From positions 1 to 64,000 of the forward strand of contig CAZYTA010000004.1 in NCBI GenBank assembly GCA_964650465.1: a stretch of 64,000 nucleotides of DNA, given 5' to 3'. Both the position numbers and the translations under genes were made by a program. Source of the DNA: RGIG6353 sp964650465 (GTDB lineage Bacteria > Bacillota > Clostridia > Oscillospirales > SIG627). A model generated the notes under the pieces. The model was given only the letters and a program-made list of their open reading frames with translations, searched no databases and was not told where the DNA came from. The first letter of the stretch is position 1; each line of letters starts with the position of its first letter. This document shows, one piece after another, positions 1 to 8,927 of the stretch.

Positions 1-2
1 AC

Positions 3-1139
3 ATTTTGGAAGCAGCTCCGGGGGCTGAGATTACCATTCCCTCTGTTATTCCTACTAAGGAAGGCTATGTGTTTGAAGGATGGAAAACCTATGAAATAAG
101 CACAAGTGATATGAACTTGCAAAGAACAGTTCAAACAAATACTCTTACAAACGACGTATCTATTATGAATACGCAAGAATACACATTGTATCCCAATCAA
201 AAATACAGACTCTACAAGATTACGAAACTGTTTGCTTCATGGTCTCCAATTCTTGTAGAAATAACAAACCAACCTAAATATGGAATTCTTTCGTTAGATG
301 CAATATCATATCAATTGAACTGGAACATATCAGTGCCAAACGCATCTATTGCATGCTCATCCAGTAATCCCTCTGTCGCAAGTATATATGATAATGGGTT
401 GATTAATCTAAAAACTGACGGTGAGACTACCATTACAATTACAATTACCGTAAGTAATGAATACTCCATAACTAGGCATTCTTCTTCTTTCAAGCTTTTT
501 GTAATAAACAATGAGCTTTTAACAAAAAATCTAATCAGATGTACTGATATGCGTTGCACTGATGACGGCTTCTTCATGTGTACAAAGTCTTTGTCTGATA
601 TTTTAATCGAAGCAGGCATAGAAATTCTTTATGAATCATCTGACGGAGTAAATATCCGTGATGTAAATGCATATTATGATGATTGGTTTATATATTGGGT
701 TAAGTCTGAACATGGAACCGATTATGGTTTGTTAAAAATGCGCGAACAAGAAAATGATGGCATTGACGGAGATGCTCCAGGAGTTACTATTTCCTTTGTT
801 GGGCTGGATTATGATTGTTTGTTATCAACAATTGAAGTAAATGATTTATCAAATAGTTACAATTTACTTCAGGCTTTCGAACTTGTTACCGGCCCTGACA
901 GTAAAAGCTATCCATCTTATAACGAAAGTATAACTAATTATTTTGCAAAAGAAGAATCTAAGGCTTCTTATTTAATTGCTGAAACGTACATTGAATTTAT
1001 TGTAAATAACTCATGCAAAAATGCTATTATTAAAGCATCTGAACCGTACAAAAATTTGCTTTTAGAAATTGACAATATAACAGCAATTTTAGAAAGCAAC
1101 ACTCTTAAATCCGATGAAATACGTATATACAACAATTAA
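3..1139 (+). CDS. Surface protein, 3' part: InlB-type repeat plus Ig-like region (5' end outside window)
   Basis: The reading frame is open to the left edge, so this is the C-terminal part of a longer protein; a TTG at position 6 could act as a start but has no visible ribosome site. The first residues include the EGYVFEGW signature of the Listeria-Bacteroides (InlB B) repeat. Around residues 90-165 there is a beta-rich, bacterial Ig-like (BIG2-like) stretch with SSNPSVASI and DGETTITI. The remainder is not recognised. Such modules are typical of secreted or wall-anchored Firmicute adhesins; no anchor is visible. The frame ends at TAA 1137-1139, and the next ORF lies in the same frame 12 bases on, so the stop may be a nonsense mutation in a longer protein. 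Confidence 0.6.
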   Translation: MLEAAPGAEITIPSVIPTKEGYVFEGWKTYEISTSDMNLQRTVQTNTLTNDVSIMNTQEYTLYPNQKYRLYKITKLFASWSPILVEITNQPKYGILSLDAISYQLNWNISVPNASIACSSSNPSVASIYDNGLINLKTDGETTITITITVSNEYSITRHSSSFKLFVINNELLTKNLIRCTDMRCTDDGFFMCTKSLSDILIEAGIEILYESSDGVNIRDVNAYYDDWFIYWVKSEHGTDYGLLKMREQENDGIDGDAPGVTISFVGLDYDCLLSTIEVNDLSNSYNLLQAFELVTGPDSKSYPSYNESITNYFAKEESKASYLIAETYIEFIVNNSCKNAIIKASEPYKNLLLEIDNITAILESNTLKSDEIRIYNN

Positions 1140-1151
1140 AAAGTCAAACTG

Positions 1152-1517
1152 TTGCGTATACCAAATGCTTTAAATGCCATAAACGACAAATCAGGAATTT
1201 GTATTTATGATGATTGTGATGTGAATGACATAAAACTTCACATAGCAAATTCAAACAACTTGACACAATACGAAAAGTATGCTATACTTGCAATGCATAC
1301 GGCAAATGTAACATTTAATTCTTTTGCCGCAGAAGTATGGTTTCACGCTGACGCCTTGTCTGATTGGTTATCCATTTTTGATAGCTATTATTCAAAGGCA
1401 CTTCGAGCAGATATGGCAATAGGAGAAGAAAAAAGAGAAAGCGGAATATTTGACCAATATTACAATCCAAATAGTGATATGGTTAAGGCTCAGATAGCGA
1501 TACATGGTGAGTGTTGA
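1152..1517 (+). CDS. Hypothetical ORF, possibly the continuation of the upstream surface protein
   Basis: This 121-codon ORF is in the same frame as the preceding gene and begins only 12 bases after its stop. The putative TTG start at 1152 has no clear Shine-Dalgarno sequence. The translation is acidic and helical in character (for example TQYEKYAILAMHTANVTFNS) with no signal peptide. The absence of an initiation signal and the shared frame suggest it is the tail of the upstream protein cut off by TAA 1137-1139, rather than an independent gene. I recognise no family. Confidence 0.4.
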   Translation: MRIPNALNAINDKSGICIYDDCDVNDIKLHIANSNNLTQYEKYAILAMHTANVTFNSFAAEVWFHADALSDWLSIFDSYYSKALRADMAIGEEKRESGIFDQYYNPNSDMVKAQIAIHGEC

Positions 1518-1537
1518 TTAAATGGGGTGGTGTGTGA

Positions 1538-1930
1538 ATGAAGAAAGCACTAATCATAATATTGGTATTTCTCAGTATATATTTTATTATTGCATCCGGA
1601 ATTGCAAGCCTTGGACGTCAATTCCTATTTAACACTTTAGAGGATTTTTGTACATGGACTGAGAATATAAAATATAACGAGGATTGGATAGTTGGAAAAG
1701 GCTCTGCGGAAATAATAAAGAAATACGGAGAATTTGACATTGTTCAAAAACGTACAACTGTAGATGGAGATTTTTACGGTGCGTTGTGCGGTTATAGAAC
1801 CAAAAAAGAAACCTCGGATTTTATTTTTAATGATATTATCCCGGAAGAATTTTTTGTGATATATTTTAACTCTGATAACGTCGCTTATGACACGGAAAGA
1901 AATTATATCGATAAACGAAAATATATTTGA
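1538..1930 (+). CDS. Small N-terminally membrane-anchored hypothetical protein
   Basis: A 130-residue protein starts at ATG 1538 after a G-rich sequence (GGGGTGG, 1523-1529). Residues about 4-22 form one hydrophobic segment, either an uncleaved signal anchor or a signal peptide. The remainder is a small soluble domain ending in a Lys/Arg-rich tail (YIDKRKYI). It sits 20 bases after the preceding ORF, so co-transcription is plausible. I do not recognise a family. Small exported proteins downstream of surface-protein genes are common, but nothing in the sequence assigns a role. Confidence 0.55.
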   Translation: MKKALIIILVFLSIYFIIASGIASLGRQFLFNTLEDFCTWTENIKYNEDWIVGKGSAEIIKKYGEFDIVQKRTTVDGDFYGALCGYRTKKETSDFIFNDIIPEEFFVIYFNSDNVAYDTERNYIDKRKYI

Positions 1931-1980
1931 TTCCTGTGTAGGATAATAGCTGTTCAAGGGCTGTAACAAAACGGTTTTAA

Positions 1981-2235
1981 TATCGATGTTGCAGCCCGAT
2001 TTACTTATGCACGCATTGCGCTGCATTTAAAGTTACCGTTAACAGACATAACACCAATATTTCTTTATCTGATTCTTTTGTGTTACTTATCCTTGACAGA
2101 ATTTATGACAATCAAAATCCGTATAGTGGAAATTCTTCTTATGCAGACGAAAACTACGGAGACAATTCATCGCTTTATCCTAACGGGGTGTTTTATCCGT
2201 TAGAACACACTCATAGTGATTTATGTGAAATTTAA
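1981..2235 (+). pseudogene. Orphan C-terminal coding remnant without a start codon
   Basis: An 84-codon open frame ends at TAA 2233-2235 and contains no ATG, GTG or TTG start with a ribosome site near its beginning. Its composition looks protein-like: ILDRIYDNQNPYSGNSS, then an Asn/Tyr/Ser-rich stretch ending LEHTHSDLCEI. The frame is closed upstream by TAA 1978-1980. It is immediately followed by a good terminator, as expected for the end of a real gene. The likeliest reading is the decayed 3' end of a former gene. Confidence 0.35.
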
Positions 2236-2241
2236 AACAGC

Positions 2242-2277
2242 AAAAATATCAGGGAGCCCAAACTCCCTGATATTTTT
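2242..2277. terminator. Bidirectional intrinsic terminator
   Basis: A 15-bp stem (2242-2256 with 2263-2277) contains a GGGAG/CTCCC core flanked by A-run and T-run. It closes the plus-strand group on the left and the minus-strand lipoprotein gene on the right. Confidence 0.85.
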
Positions 2278-2283
2278 AGTTGA

Positions 2284-3549
2284 TTATTTTAATTTGTTTT
2301 CTTTGCCCCAACCTAAAAAGAAATATTCATTGTTGCGTGGAGTTATTACATCCGAATAATCATAAAAGATTGTCTTTCCTGTCTTTATTTCCTTTATGTA
2401 AAATCCCTTTTCTTTATCATAAATTTCTCCTTCTTCGGTATAAAACGGAGGGGTATAAGCAAGGTAATTTCCGTCAGGAGACAGATAGACATTATAAGCA
2501 TTATATTCCAATAAAGCTATATCTTTTGTGTTTATATCATAAACCAATGTATAATCTTCGATATCGCCATATACGGATATTAAAAGCTTACCTCTTCCGT
2601 CGTAATCTTTAATTGAACAAGCTTTGTCGGATATGAGCGTTAAATCCAGCACAGCTTCTTCTGCATATATTCCGTCCTTGACGGTGTACACAGTATATTT
2701 ATCGTGTGTTTTTACTTTTTCGTTCTTTGCTTTGTTGGATTCAATTGAAAAATAAAAATTTTTGTTGGAGGAATAATGTTCCAAATCGAACATTTCGGAG
2801 AAACCGCCGCAGTACATATCTTGTGCATCAATACCTTCTTTCTCACAAAAGTATATTGATTCCCCCGAAGAATTTAACAGTTCGTAAGAAGAATTCCAGA
2901 TTCTTCCCGAAATGTCTTTGGCTTTTTCGTATTTTTCGTTCACCCATGCTCCGCCGTCTGTCAAACGAAGCCTGCCAATTATGTCTGCTTCTTCGGAAAT
3001 ATATATGATTTTACTTTTTGCAAGCAAATCGTAGTATACAGAGAACAAAGGTTCACCCGGCTCTGTATCATTGAAATTCCCATCCGGCAAGGCTTCTTCT
3101 ATCAGATATTTTTCGTTAAATCTTTTGTATTCTTCAAAAGATTCAACTGAATTGGTAGTGTTGCTTGTTATAAAGCCGTAAGAATATATCGGAATATCTA
3201 TCAACGAATAAACAAATGCAGGGATTCTGACAAAAAGAGAATAATCACCAAAATTAAATTGATCTGCAGTAACCAATTTGCGTGCGACATATGAGTTTTT
3301 AAAATCCATATCATCTAAACAGAAAAAGCTTTCACTTTTTTCTTTGTTTGTTTCCGCAATTATTTGGATGTAATTTGCAATATTAATTTCGTCGGGCGCT
3401 TCAGATTTAGGCTCGACTGGCGTCACAACCTCAGGTTCTTCGGGCATTACTACGTCAATCTCATTCGGTGTCACCTTTGGAGTATCGGCACAGCCAAACA
3501 AAGCAAAGCACAACACCGTAACCAAAACAAAAAGTATAATTCTTTTCAC
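2284..3549 (-). CDS. Lipoprotein of unknown function with C-terminal WD/TolB-like repeats
   Basis: The start is the GTG at 3549, 7 bases after AAGGAG, giving 421 residues. A longer upstream ATG at 3660 would add 37 residues with no ribosome site and would bury the signal peptide. Residues 1-20 form a lipoprotein signal peptide with lipobox LFGC (Cys20), followed by a Pro/Glu-rich linker. The C-terminal third contains beta-propeller-like phrases such as LVYDINTKDIALLEY and NVYLSPDGNYLAY. This suggests an extracytoplasmic, membrane-tethered protein. No enzyme motif is visible. It has its own sigma-A promoter and terminator, so it is probably monocistronic. Confidence 0.75.
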   Translation of the reverse strand: MKRIILFVLVTVLCFALFGCADTPKVTPNEIDVVMPEEPEVVTPVEPKSEAPDEINIANYIQIIAETNKEKSESFFCLDDMDFKNSYVARKLVTADQFNFGDYSLFVRIPAFVYSLIDIPIYSYGFITSNTTNSVESFEEYKRFNEKYLIEEALPDGNFNDTEPGEPLFSVYYDLLAKSKIIYISEEADIIGRLRLTDGGAWVNEKYEKAKDISGRIWNSSYELLNSSGESIYFCEKEGIDAQDMYCGGFSEMFDLEHYSSNKNFYFSIESNKAKNEKVKTHDKYTVYTVKDGIYAEEAVLDLTLISDKACSIKDYDGRGKLLISVYGDIEDYTLVYDINTKDIALLEYNAYNVYLSPDGNYLAYTPPFYTEEGEIYDKEKGFYIKEIKTGKTIFYDYSDVITPRNNEYFFLGWGKENKLK

Positions 3550-3580
3550 TTCAAAATCTCCTTCCCTTGTACTTAAGTTT

Positions 3581-3609
3581 ATTATATCATATGCTTTTGC
3601 TTGTTTCAA
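3581..3609 (-). promoter_or_regulatory. Sigma-A promoter of the lipoprotein gene
   Basis: On the minus strand, TTGAAA (3609-3604) and TATAAT (3586-3581) are separated by exactly 17 bases. The -10 lies about 30 bases upstream of the GTG start, leaving a short leader. Confidence 0.75.
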
Positions 3610-3663
3610 GAATAATTTGACATATAATGCGAGAAGGTCGTTCCAAAATTCAGTATTCAACTT

Positions 3664-3728
3664 TGCTGTAGGCGAGAATTGCCTGCGACTGCTTGCCGCT
3701 TTTTTTATTATATAGGAAATTGCTCGAA
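3664..3728. repeat. Dispersed intergenic repeat, copy E (partial)
   Basis: It contains TAGGCGAGAATTGCC-GCG and TTATATAGGAAATTGC blocks, both shared with the other copies in the window (see the entry at 19481). The intervening part of the element is missing. It lies between the lipoprotein promoter and the spoIIE promoter. The rest of the 3550-3886 gap holds only these two promoters. Confidence 0.55.
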
Positions 3729-3806
3729 AAGGCTCTCACCGGTTTTATTCGTCCAACCACAACATTTTGTGGTTTTATTTGAAAAAATATTGAAACACTA
3801 CCATAC

Positions 3807-3840
3807 TTCGACATAAGATATTATCTTTTAATGATATTAT
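3807..3840 (+). promoter_or_regulatory. Spo0A-type promoter of spoIIE (0A box plus -10)
   Basis: TTCGACA at 3807-3813 is a perfect match to the Spo0A box in the orientation seen at Spo0A-activated promoters. A -10-like TATTAT follows at 3835-3840, 22 bases after TTCGAC, which resembles the long spacer of Spo0A/sigma-A promoters such as spoIIG and spoIIE of Bacillus. A second TATTAT lies at 3819-3824. spoIIE starts 46 bases after the promoter. Confidence 0.65.
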
Positions 3841-3886
3841 GGAAGCGTAAAACACTGCAGTCAAAAAAATATGAAAGGAAAAATTT

Positions 3887-6379
3887 ATGTTCAAGATCCG
3901 TGAAACTGAAAGGACGGATAAAAAAACACCCGACTTCGAAAAGGAGTCGAGACTGAAGGAGGAGACACGGAGTTTTTTCGTGTCGGCAAAAAATTACATA
4001 GTAAAAAGCTCGGCTCTTTACACAGGAATTATAAAAAAACTGTTTGATAAAATGTCTGATATGCTGTCAGAGGAGCTGGGAACAGAGGGGGCAGACTACA
4101 AAAAGAGAACCAAAATGTTTTTGCTCTCTCTTCTTTTTGTGGCAATAGGCTTTGTGATATCTTCTACAGCCTTTGTAGAGGGAGCTTTTCCGCTGTCACT
4201 TGCAATTGTAGCCTCTGCAGGAAGCTGTACGAAAAAGAAAAGCGCATTTGCACCTCGCCTTATTATGGGACTTGCTTTCTTTTCGGTGGTGCTGTCAACA
4301 CTGAGAATGGGGGAGAGCGGGCTTTTGTATTTTACGGTTATCTTTACTGTCTTTATATTGAGAAGTGTAGTTACCTCAGGTCGGTTTGACGAAAGCATCG
4401 CCTACAGGACTCTTACGGCATTTTTTGCATCGGTCATTCTCTCTGTGTGCAGCTGTATAATAGAAGCCTTCAGCCTTGATTCGGTGTTTACAGGTATCAG
4501 TATTGCCGTTACCGCACCTATATTTGCATATATGTTTTCAGGCTTTTTTGTATCCTTGGGAGAGCCTCTTTTTGAGTCGGGAATGAAGATGAGAGTGGAG
4601 GTTGGCGTTGCGGCAATTTTCTTTGCGTTGGTGCTTGCACTTACTGATTTTGCCGTATTCGGCTTCTCCCTTGCCGCCGCACTGTCTTTTGTCGTTACCT
4701 GTATTGTGGCAAAAACAATGGGCTCAATGCATGCAGGGGTGTTTGGTATGCTCGGCGGCATTGCTGCCGGAGGCGGTCTTTTTGCTTCGGTGTTCGGTGT
4801 TATCGGAGTGGTTGCCGCAGTTTTCTTTTCCGTATCCGATGTGCTTGCCCTCAGTGTAGCTGTGCTTATTTCCTCGGCTGTTTCTATATATGTCGGCGGT
4901 TTTACGGGATTTGTGACTGTTCTTCCAGAGGTCCTTTTCGGATGTGTTGCCGTATATCCCATACTTAAGGCTCTGCCTGTGGCAGAAGAGAGAATCAGCC
5001 TTATATCCAATACTGTCAAGACCTCAGAGAAGCATGAAAGGGAAAGCGTTGAGAGAGAGCTGACAAAGCTTTCGGGTACCTTTGCAACATTGTCCGAGGT
5101 GTTCTTTGCAGTGACTGATACCCTGAGAACTCCCACTGTAGAGGACGTGAGAAGAACGGTTGACAAGGCATATAACAACGTGTGTGCAACCTGCTCTATG
5201 TCGGGTATGTGCTGGAGTAAGCACTACACAGACAGCAACGAAGTTAAAAACGATATTGCCGAAAGGATAATAGAGTCCGGAAGGGCGTCGGCAGAGGATT
5301 TCCCCGAGCATTTTACCGAGCGCTGTATCAAGCTTGACAGAATACTGGAGCAGATAAATAAAAAATACGCCGCTCTTTGCTATGTGGCAAACGATGTGAC
5401 TCACGCCAATCTTATAGCAGGCGAATATCATACGGTTTCAAAGCTTTTGCAGAATACGGCAAGGGAATTTCACGATGCAGAGTCCGAGAATTTAGAGCTT
5501 GCGGGGAAAGCATACAGGGCTATGCGTTCGCTGGCAACTCCCTTTGGGAGAATAGAGGCGTGGGGAAGAAGAAAAAGTGTCATTGATATCTTTGGGGTAC
5601 AGCCCGAAAAGCTTGACCGCTCCACAGCGGAAATCCTTGCATCTTTTGAGACAGAATGCTCCATGCTGTTTGAAGAGCCTGAATTTATAAAGCTGGAGAC
5701 TACCTCGGCGTTGAGAATGAAACGCCGTACCCCAATAACCCTTGAATGCGCCAAGAAAAGCATGAGCAAAAAAGGGGAGAGGGTAAACGGAGACAGCATA
5801 TCCTTTTTTGAAAAGGATGACGGACATTTTTATGCGCTTATATGCGACGGAATGGGAAGCGGCAGAAGTGCCGCACTTACCTCTCGCCTTGCCTCCGTGT
5901 TTCTTGAGAAGGTGCTGACCTGTACAGACGATAAGAAGGTCACACTTGAAATGCTCAATTCAATGCTGATGGCAAAGAAGGATGAATGCTTTACCACACT
6001 TGACCTTGTTGAAATAGACCTGTTTGAAATGAAGGCAAGCTTTATGAAGGCAGGCGCATCACCCTCGTTTATCGTAAGGGAGGATAAGGTTTATAAGGTG
6101 AATTCAGCTACATTGCCTGCAGGCATAATTTCCAAGCTTACCGCAGAGGAAACAACGGTAAGCGTAAAAAACGGAGATTTTATTGTTATGCTGTCCGACG
6201 GAATTATTGATTGTGCCGATATAGCTCCCGAGGATAATCCTTGGCTGGTAGAGCTGCTTGATGCAAACCGTGACAAAAGTGCCTTTGACCTGTGTGAAAA
6301 TATCCTGTCCGAAGCCCTCACGCGCTTTGGTGCAACAGATGATATGTCGGTGGCTGTGATAGAAGTACATACGGCATAA
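3887..6379 (+). CDS. spoIIE: Stage II sporulation protein E (membrane PP2C phosphatase)
   Basis: At 830 residues it is close to the 827 of the Bacillus protein. A cytoplasmic N-terminus precedes about ten hydrophobic segments (residues ~77-350). A central regulatory region follows, and a C-terminal PP2C/SpoIIE phosphatase domain occupies ~600-830, with metal-binding ICDGMGSG near residue 652, MLSDGI near 770 and GATDDMSV near the end. In the family it dephosphorylates the anti-anti-sigma factor SpoIIAA at the polar septum, releasing sigma-F in the forespore, and also takes part in septum formation. The ATG follows GAAAGGA. It is monocistronic, behind a Spo0A-box promoter and before a strong terminator. 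Confidence 0.96.
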   Translation: MFKIRETERTDKKTPDFEKESRLKEETRSFFVSAKNYIVKSSALYTGIIKKLFDKMSDMLSEELGTEGADYKKRTKMFLLSLLFVAIGFVISSTAFVEGAFPLSLAIVASAGSCTKKKSAFAPRLIMGLAFFSVVLSTLRMGESGLLYFTVIFTVFILRSVVTSGRFDESIAYRTLTAFFASVILSVCSCIIEAFSLDSVFTGISIAVTAPIFAYMFSGFFVSLGEPLFESGMKMRVEVGVAAIFFALVLALTDFAVFGFSLAAALSFVVTCIVAKTMGSMHAGVFGMLGGIAAGGGLFASVFGVIGVVAAVFFSVSDVLALSVAVLISSAVSIYVGGFTGFVTVLPEVLFGCVAVYPILKALPVAEERISLISNTVKTSEKHERESVERELTKLSGTFATLSEVFFAVTDTLRTPTVEDVRRTVDKAYNNVCATCSMSGMCWSKHYTDSNEVKNDIAERIIESGRASAEDFPEHFTERCIKLDRILEQINKKYAALCYVANDVTHANLIAGEYHTVSKLLQNTAREFHDAESENLELAGKAYRAMRSLATPFGRIEAWGRRKSVIDIFGVQPEKLDRSTAEILASFETECSMLFEEPEFIKLETTSALRMKRRTPITLECAKKSMSKKGERVNGDSISFFEKDDGHFYALICDGMGSGRSAALTSRLASVFLEKVLTCTDDKKVTLEMLNSMLMAKKDECFTTLDLVEIDLFEMKASFMKAGASPSFIVREDKVYKVNSATLPAGIISKLTAEETTVSVKNGDFIVMLSDGIIDCADIAPEDNPWLVELLDANRDKSAFDLCENILSEALTRFGATDDMSVAVIEVHTA

Positions 6380-6450
6380 AAGCGGTCAGTGACCGCTGAC
6401 GATGCTCGCCTATCCAAACCCTGCATAAACGTCAACATTGTAAAACTTAT
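6378..6450. repeat. Dispersed intergenic repeat, copy A
   Basis: It begins directly at the spoIIE stop codon with AAGCGGTCAGTGACCGCT, a perfect small palindrome, then GATGCTCGCC, CTGCATAAACG and CAACATTGTAAAAC blocks. It matches copy B (19481) closely until about 6446, where it diverges into terminator sequence. Confidence 0.75.
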
Positions 6451-6460
6451 CTATAGTAAA

Positions 6461-6509
6461 AAACATGGGGCTGTAAAAACTCAATTGAGTTTTTTACAGC
6501 TCCATGTTT
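6461..6509. terminator. Bidirectional intrinsic terminator between spoIIE and the SLOG gene
   Basis: A long near-perfect inverted repeat (AAACATGG...CCATGTTT outer arms, with GCTGTAAAAAACTC inner arms) lies after spoIIE. Its flanking A- and T-runs allow termination in both directions. Confidence 0.8.
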
Positions 6510-6591
6510 GTTATAGCCCTTTTTGGGTTTGAATATCCATTTTCCGCGTTTATGGGACCGAATAGTGAATTATAGAACAACTCTCCGTATT

Positions 6592-7062
6592 TTAAAAAAT
6601 ATTGACGGTATTTATGCCTTTGTGTATTGCATATTTCACCGTCATTGCTGTGCCGCCCTTTTCTCCGCCGTCATAAAATGCAATGACCGCCGAGGACATA
6701 TCCACCATTTTTCTGTTTCTTTCATGCATACAGTAACGTGTGTAGCTTTGGCTTACATATTCGTTAGAGTCGGCGTTGTCAAGGATATGCACATATTCTG
6801 CTTTTTGCTCATCTGTCCAGTATTTATCCTGCCCGTGACAAGGAAGAACAAGATGAAGTGTTATGTGTGTGAAGTCTTTTTTTAACTCCAGAACGCTTTT
6901 TGCCGCAAGGGTATCAAAGCCTATGGCACCTCCTGCCACAAAACGGGTATATCCATTTTCAATAAGAGCTGTAATTTCTCTTTTTAATGTGTCTTTTACT
7001 TCGTCGAGTCTTGAAAGGGGTATGTCCCGATGTCCCGTAAAACAGCATGTAGCATTTTTCAT
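6592..7062 (-). CDS. SLOG-domain protein of the DUF1273/YpsA type
   Basis: The 156-residue protein begins with CCFTGHRD, the signature of the DUF1273/YpsA branch of the SLOG (Rossmann-like nucleotide-binding) superfamily. GGAIGFDTLAA near residue 43 is the phosphate-binding loop. AVIAFYDGG-KGGT near residue 130 completes the pattern. Members are thought to bind a nucleotide or a nucleotide-sugar derivative; the Bacillus protein influences cell division, but no reaction is established. It follows truB by 9 bases on the same strand and is probably the last gene of that operon. Confidence 0.85.
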   Translation of the reverse strand: MKNATCCFTGHRDIPLSRLDEVKDTLKREITALIENGYTRFVAGGAIGFDTLAAKSVLELKKDFTHITLHLVLPCHGQDKYWTDEQKAEYVHILDNADSNEYVSQSYTRYCMHERNRKMVDMSSAVIAFYDGGEKGGTAMTVKYAIHKGINTVNIF

Positions 7063-7071
7063 AACATACTC

Positions 7072-7977
7072 CTAAAAGAATTTTATGGGTTTTATTGCAA
7101 TGCCCGAGGTATACTCTCTCAGCTCACCAAGTGCAAAGAAATTGCCCTGTGAATCTGCTATTTTTACACGGTCACCCACAGATTTGTCTGTCTTTATGCC
7201 TGCACGTGACAGATATATTTCCGCTCCGTTTTTTGCAAGCCTTGTATAAAAATCAGCAAGACATATCATGTCACAGCCGTCAAAAAGCTTTTCGGTGGGA
7301 ATGAGCAGTGAGCAAAGCTCCTCCTCACTCATTTTTTCAAGCTCTTCAAGTGTGTGGGACATCTCGAGTGTAAAGCTGCCGGCAATACGCCTTTCAAGAG
7401 CGCTCATTGCGGCTCCGCAGCCAAGCTTTTTACCTATATCGGCAATGAGGGTTCGTATATATGTACCCTTTGATACCGTTGTATCTATTTCCCATTCACG
7501 CTCGGATAGCTTTTTTGCGGAAATTGAGAAAACCTCAACCTGTCTTGCCTCACGCTCAACGGTGATACCCTGTCTTGCAAGGTCGCAAAGCTTTTCTCCT
7601 CCCACTTTAAGAGCTGAATACATTGGCGGAGTCTGCATATAATTTCCCAAAAAGGAATTTACCGCCGACAGAACTTCACTGTCTGAGGGAATGTTATCGC
7701 AGGAAGCAAGGGTTTTACCGCTTGTGTCCTCTGTGTCTGTTTCTATTCCCAACAGCATTCTCGCACAGTAGTTTTTTGAGTCTGAGACAAGGTATTCGCT
7801 CGCCTTTACGGCACCGCCCACAAGAATGGGAAGCACTCCCGTCGCCATCGGGTCAAGTGTGCCTGTGTGTCCCACTTTTTTGGTACCGTATATGCGGCGT
7901 ATTTTGCCCACAACATCGTGTGAGGTAACACCGTACGGCTTGTTGAGTATAAGTACTCCGCTTTTTGTTTCGCTCAT
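7072..7977 (-). CDS. truB: tRNA pseudouridine(55) synthase TruB
   Basis: The protein has 301 residues, the usual length for TruB. KPYGVTSHDVV (residues 13-23) is followed by VGHTGTLDPMATG with catalytic Asp42. Downstream are MYSALKVGG and GTYIRTL, the remaining conserved TruB motifs. The enzyme isomerises U55 in the T-loop of elongator tRNAs. The C-terminal ~60 residues resemble a PUA-like tail. Its ATG overlaps the nrnA stop by 4 bases, so it is translationally coupled within the rimP-nusA-infB operon. Confidence 0.96.
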   Translation of the reverse strand: MSETKSGVLILNKPYGVTSHDVVGKIRRIYGTKKVGHTGTLDPMATGVLPILVGGAVKASEYLVSDSKNYCARMLLGIETDTEDTSGKTLASCDNIPSDSEVLSAVNSFLGNYMQTPPMYSALKVGGEKLCDLARQGITVEREARQVEVFSISAKKLSEREWEIDTTVSKGTYIRTLIADIGKKLGCGAAMSALERRIAGSFTLEMSHTLEELEKMSEEELCSLLIPTEKLFDGCDMICLADFYTRLAKNGAEIYLSRAGIKTDKSVGDRVKIADSQGNFFALGELREYTSGIAIKPIKFF

Positions 7978-8927
7978 AATATTCCTTTTTCTTTAATGTA
8001 GCTGATAATTGTGTCAATTATATTCTCCGCACTGTCCTCAAAAAAGCAGCCTGCCGCCGAATGATGTCCGCCGCCTCCGAAGGCTGCGCATATTACCGAG
8101 CAATCCAGCTCATCCGAGGAACGCATTGACACCTTAAAGCCGTCGTCGCGCTCTTTTAATGTGATGGCAAGCTCAACACCCTCGGGGGATTTGCCCAGCT
8201 GTTCGACTCCGCCCGTATCGGCGTCTGAAAGCCCGTGTCTGGCAATAATTTCCTTTGTAACCACCGATACAGACACCTTGCCTCCGAAGCAGAATCTCAG
8301 ATTTGCCACTATATCACTTTCAAATTGCATTTTGCTTATTGGCTTTGTAATGAACAGGGGCAGATTCAGATACCCGAAATTTCCTCCCGGTACATAACGG
8401 GTCAGCTGTGCAACGGTGGAAAATGTATGCTCCGTGGTATTTGAGAATTTAAAGCAGCCTGTATCCGTGGAAATGGCTGTGTAAAGACATTCCGCAATAT
8501 ATCGGTCAAGGCAGATATCCAGCTCCTGCGCAAGCTCGAATATTATTTCTCCCGTTGCCGCCATATGATTCATACACAGGAGATTCTCACATTCCACTCT
8601 GTTTTGATTGTGATGGTCTATGGCAAGGAGTATCTTATTCTCCCTGTCAAAGTCTCCCAAAAGCGACATATCCGCAACATCTACCGTTACAATGCTGTCG
8701 CATCTTACATCGCTGTTGTCGGTATTCCAGATATAGCTGAGATATCTGGGAAGTGTGTCAAGGCATATAACCTTGGCACGCTTTCCCATTTTTTTCAGTA
8801 TTGCCGACAGACCGTAGGCAGAGCCCATAGCATCTCCGTCGGGATGAATGTGAGTATAGATGTGAACATTGTCAAGGCTTTTCAAAAGCCGAGCCGTCTC
8901 TTTTATATCAAGCGTGCTACTCATCAC
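7974..8927 (-). CDS. nrnA: DHH-family oligoribonuclease / pAp phosphatase NrnA
   Basis: The 317-residue protein has the DHH/DHHA1 architecture: HIHPDGDAMGS near residue 24, AIDHHNQN near 104 (the DHH motif) and a C-terminal GGGGHHSAAGC (DHHA1). The metal-binding His and Asp residues are all present. Family members degrade 2-5-nt RNAs and pGpG/pApA, and hydrolyse 3'-phosphoadenosine 5'-phosphate. The gene overlaps rbfA by 11 bases and truB by 4. This is the standard position of nrnA in Clostridia and Bacilli. Confidence 0.94.
   Translation of the reverse strand: MMSSTLDIKETARLLKSLDNVHIYTHIHPDGDAMGSAYGLSAILKKMGKRAKVICLDTLPRYLSYIWNTDNSDVRCDSIVTVDVADMSLLGDFDRENKILLAIDHHNQNRVECENLLCMNHMAATGEIIFELAQELDICLDRYIAECLYTAISTDTGCFKFSNTTEHTFSTVAQLTRYVPGGNFGYLNLPLFITKPISKMQFESDIVANLRFCFGGKVSVSVVTKEIIARHGLSDADTGGVEQLGKSPEGVELAITLKERDDGFKVSMRSSDELDCSVICAAFGGGGHHSAAGCFFEDSAENIIDTIISYIKEKGIL

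Noticed and set aside
4402..5178. Minus-strand 258-codon ORF opposite spoIIE
   Set aside because: It is Thr/Ala/Pro-rich, an artefact of the antisense frame of hydrophobic helices.
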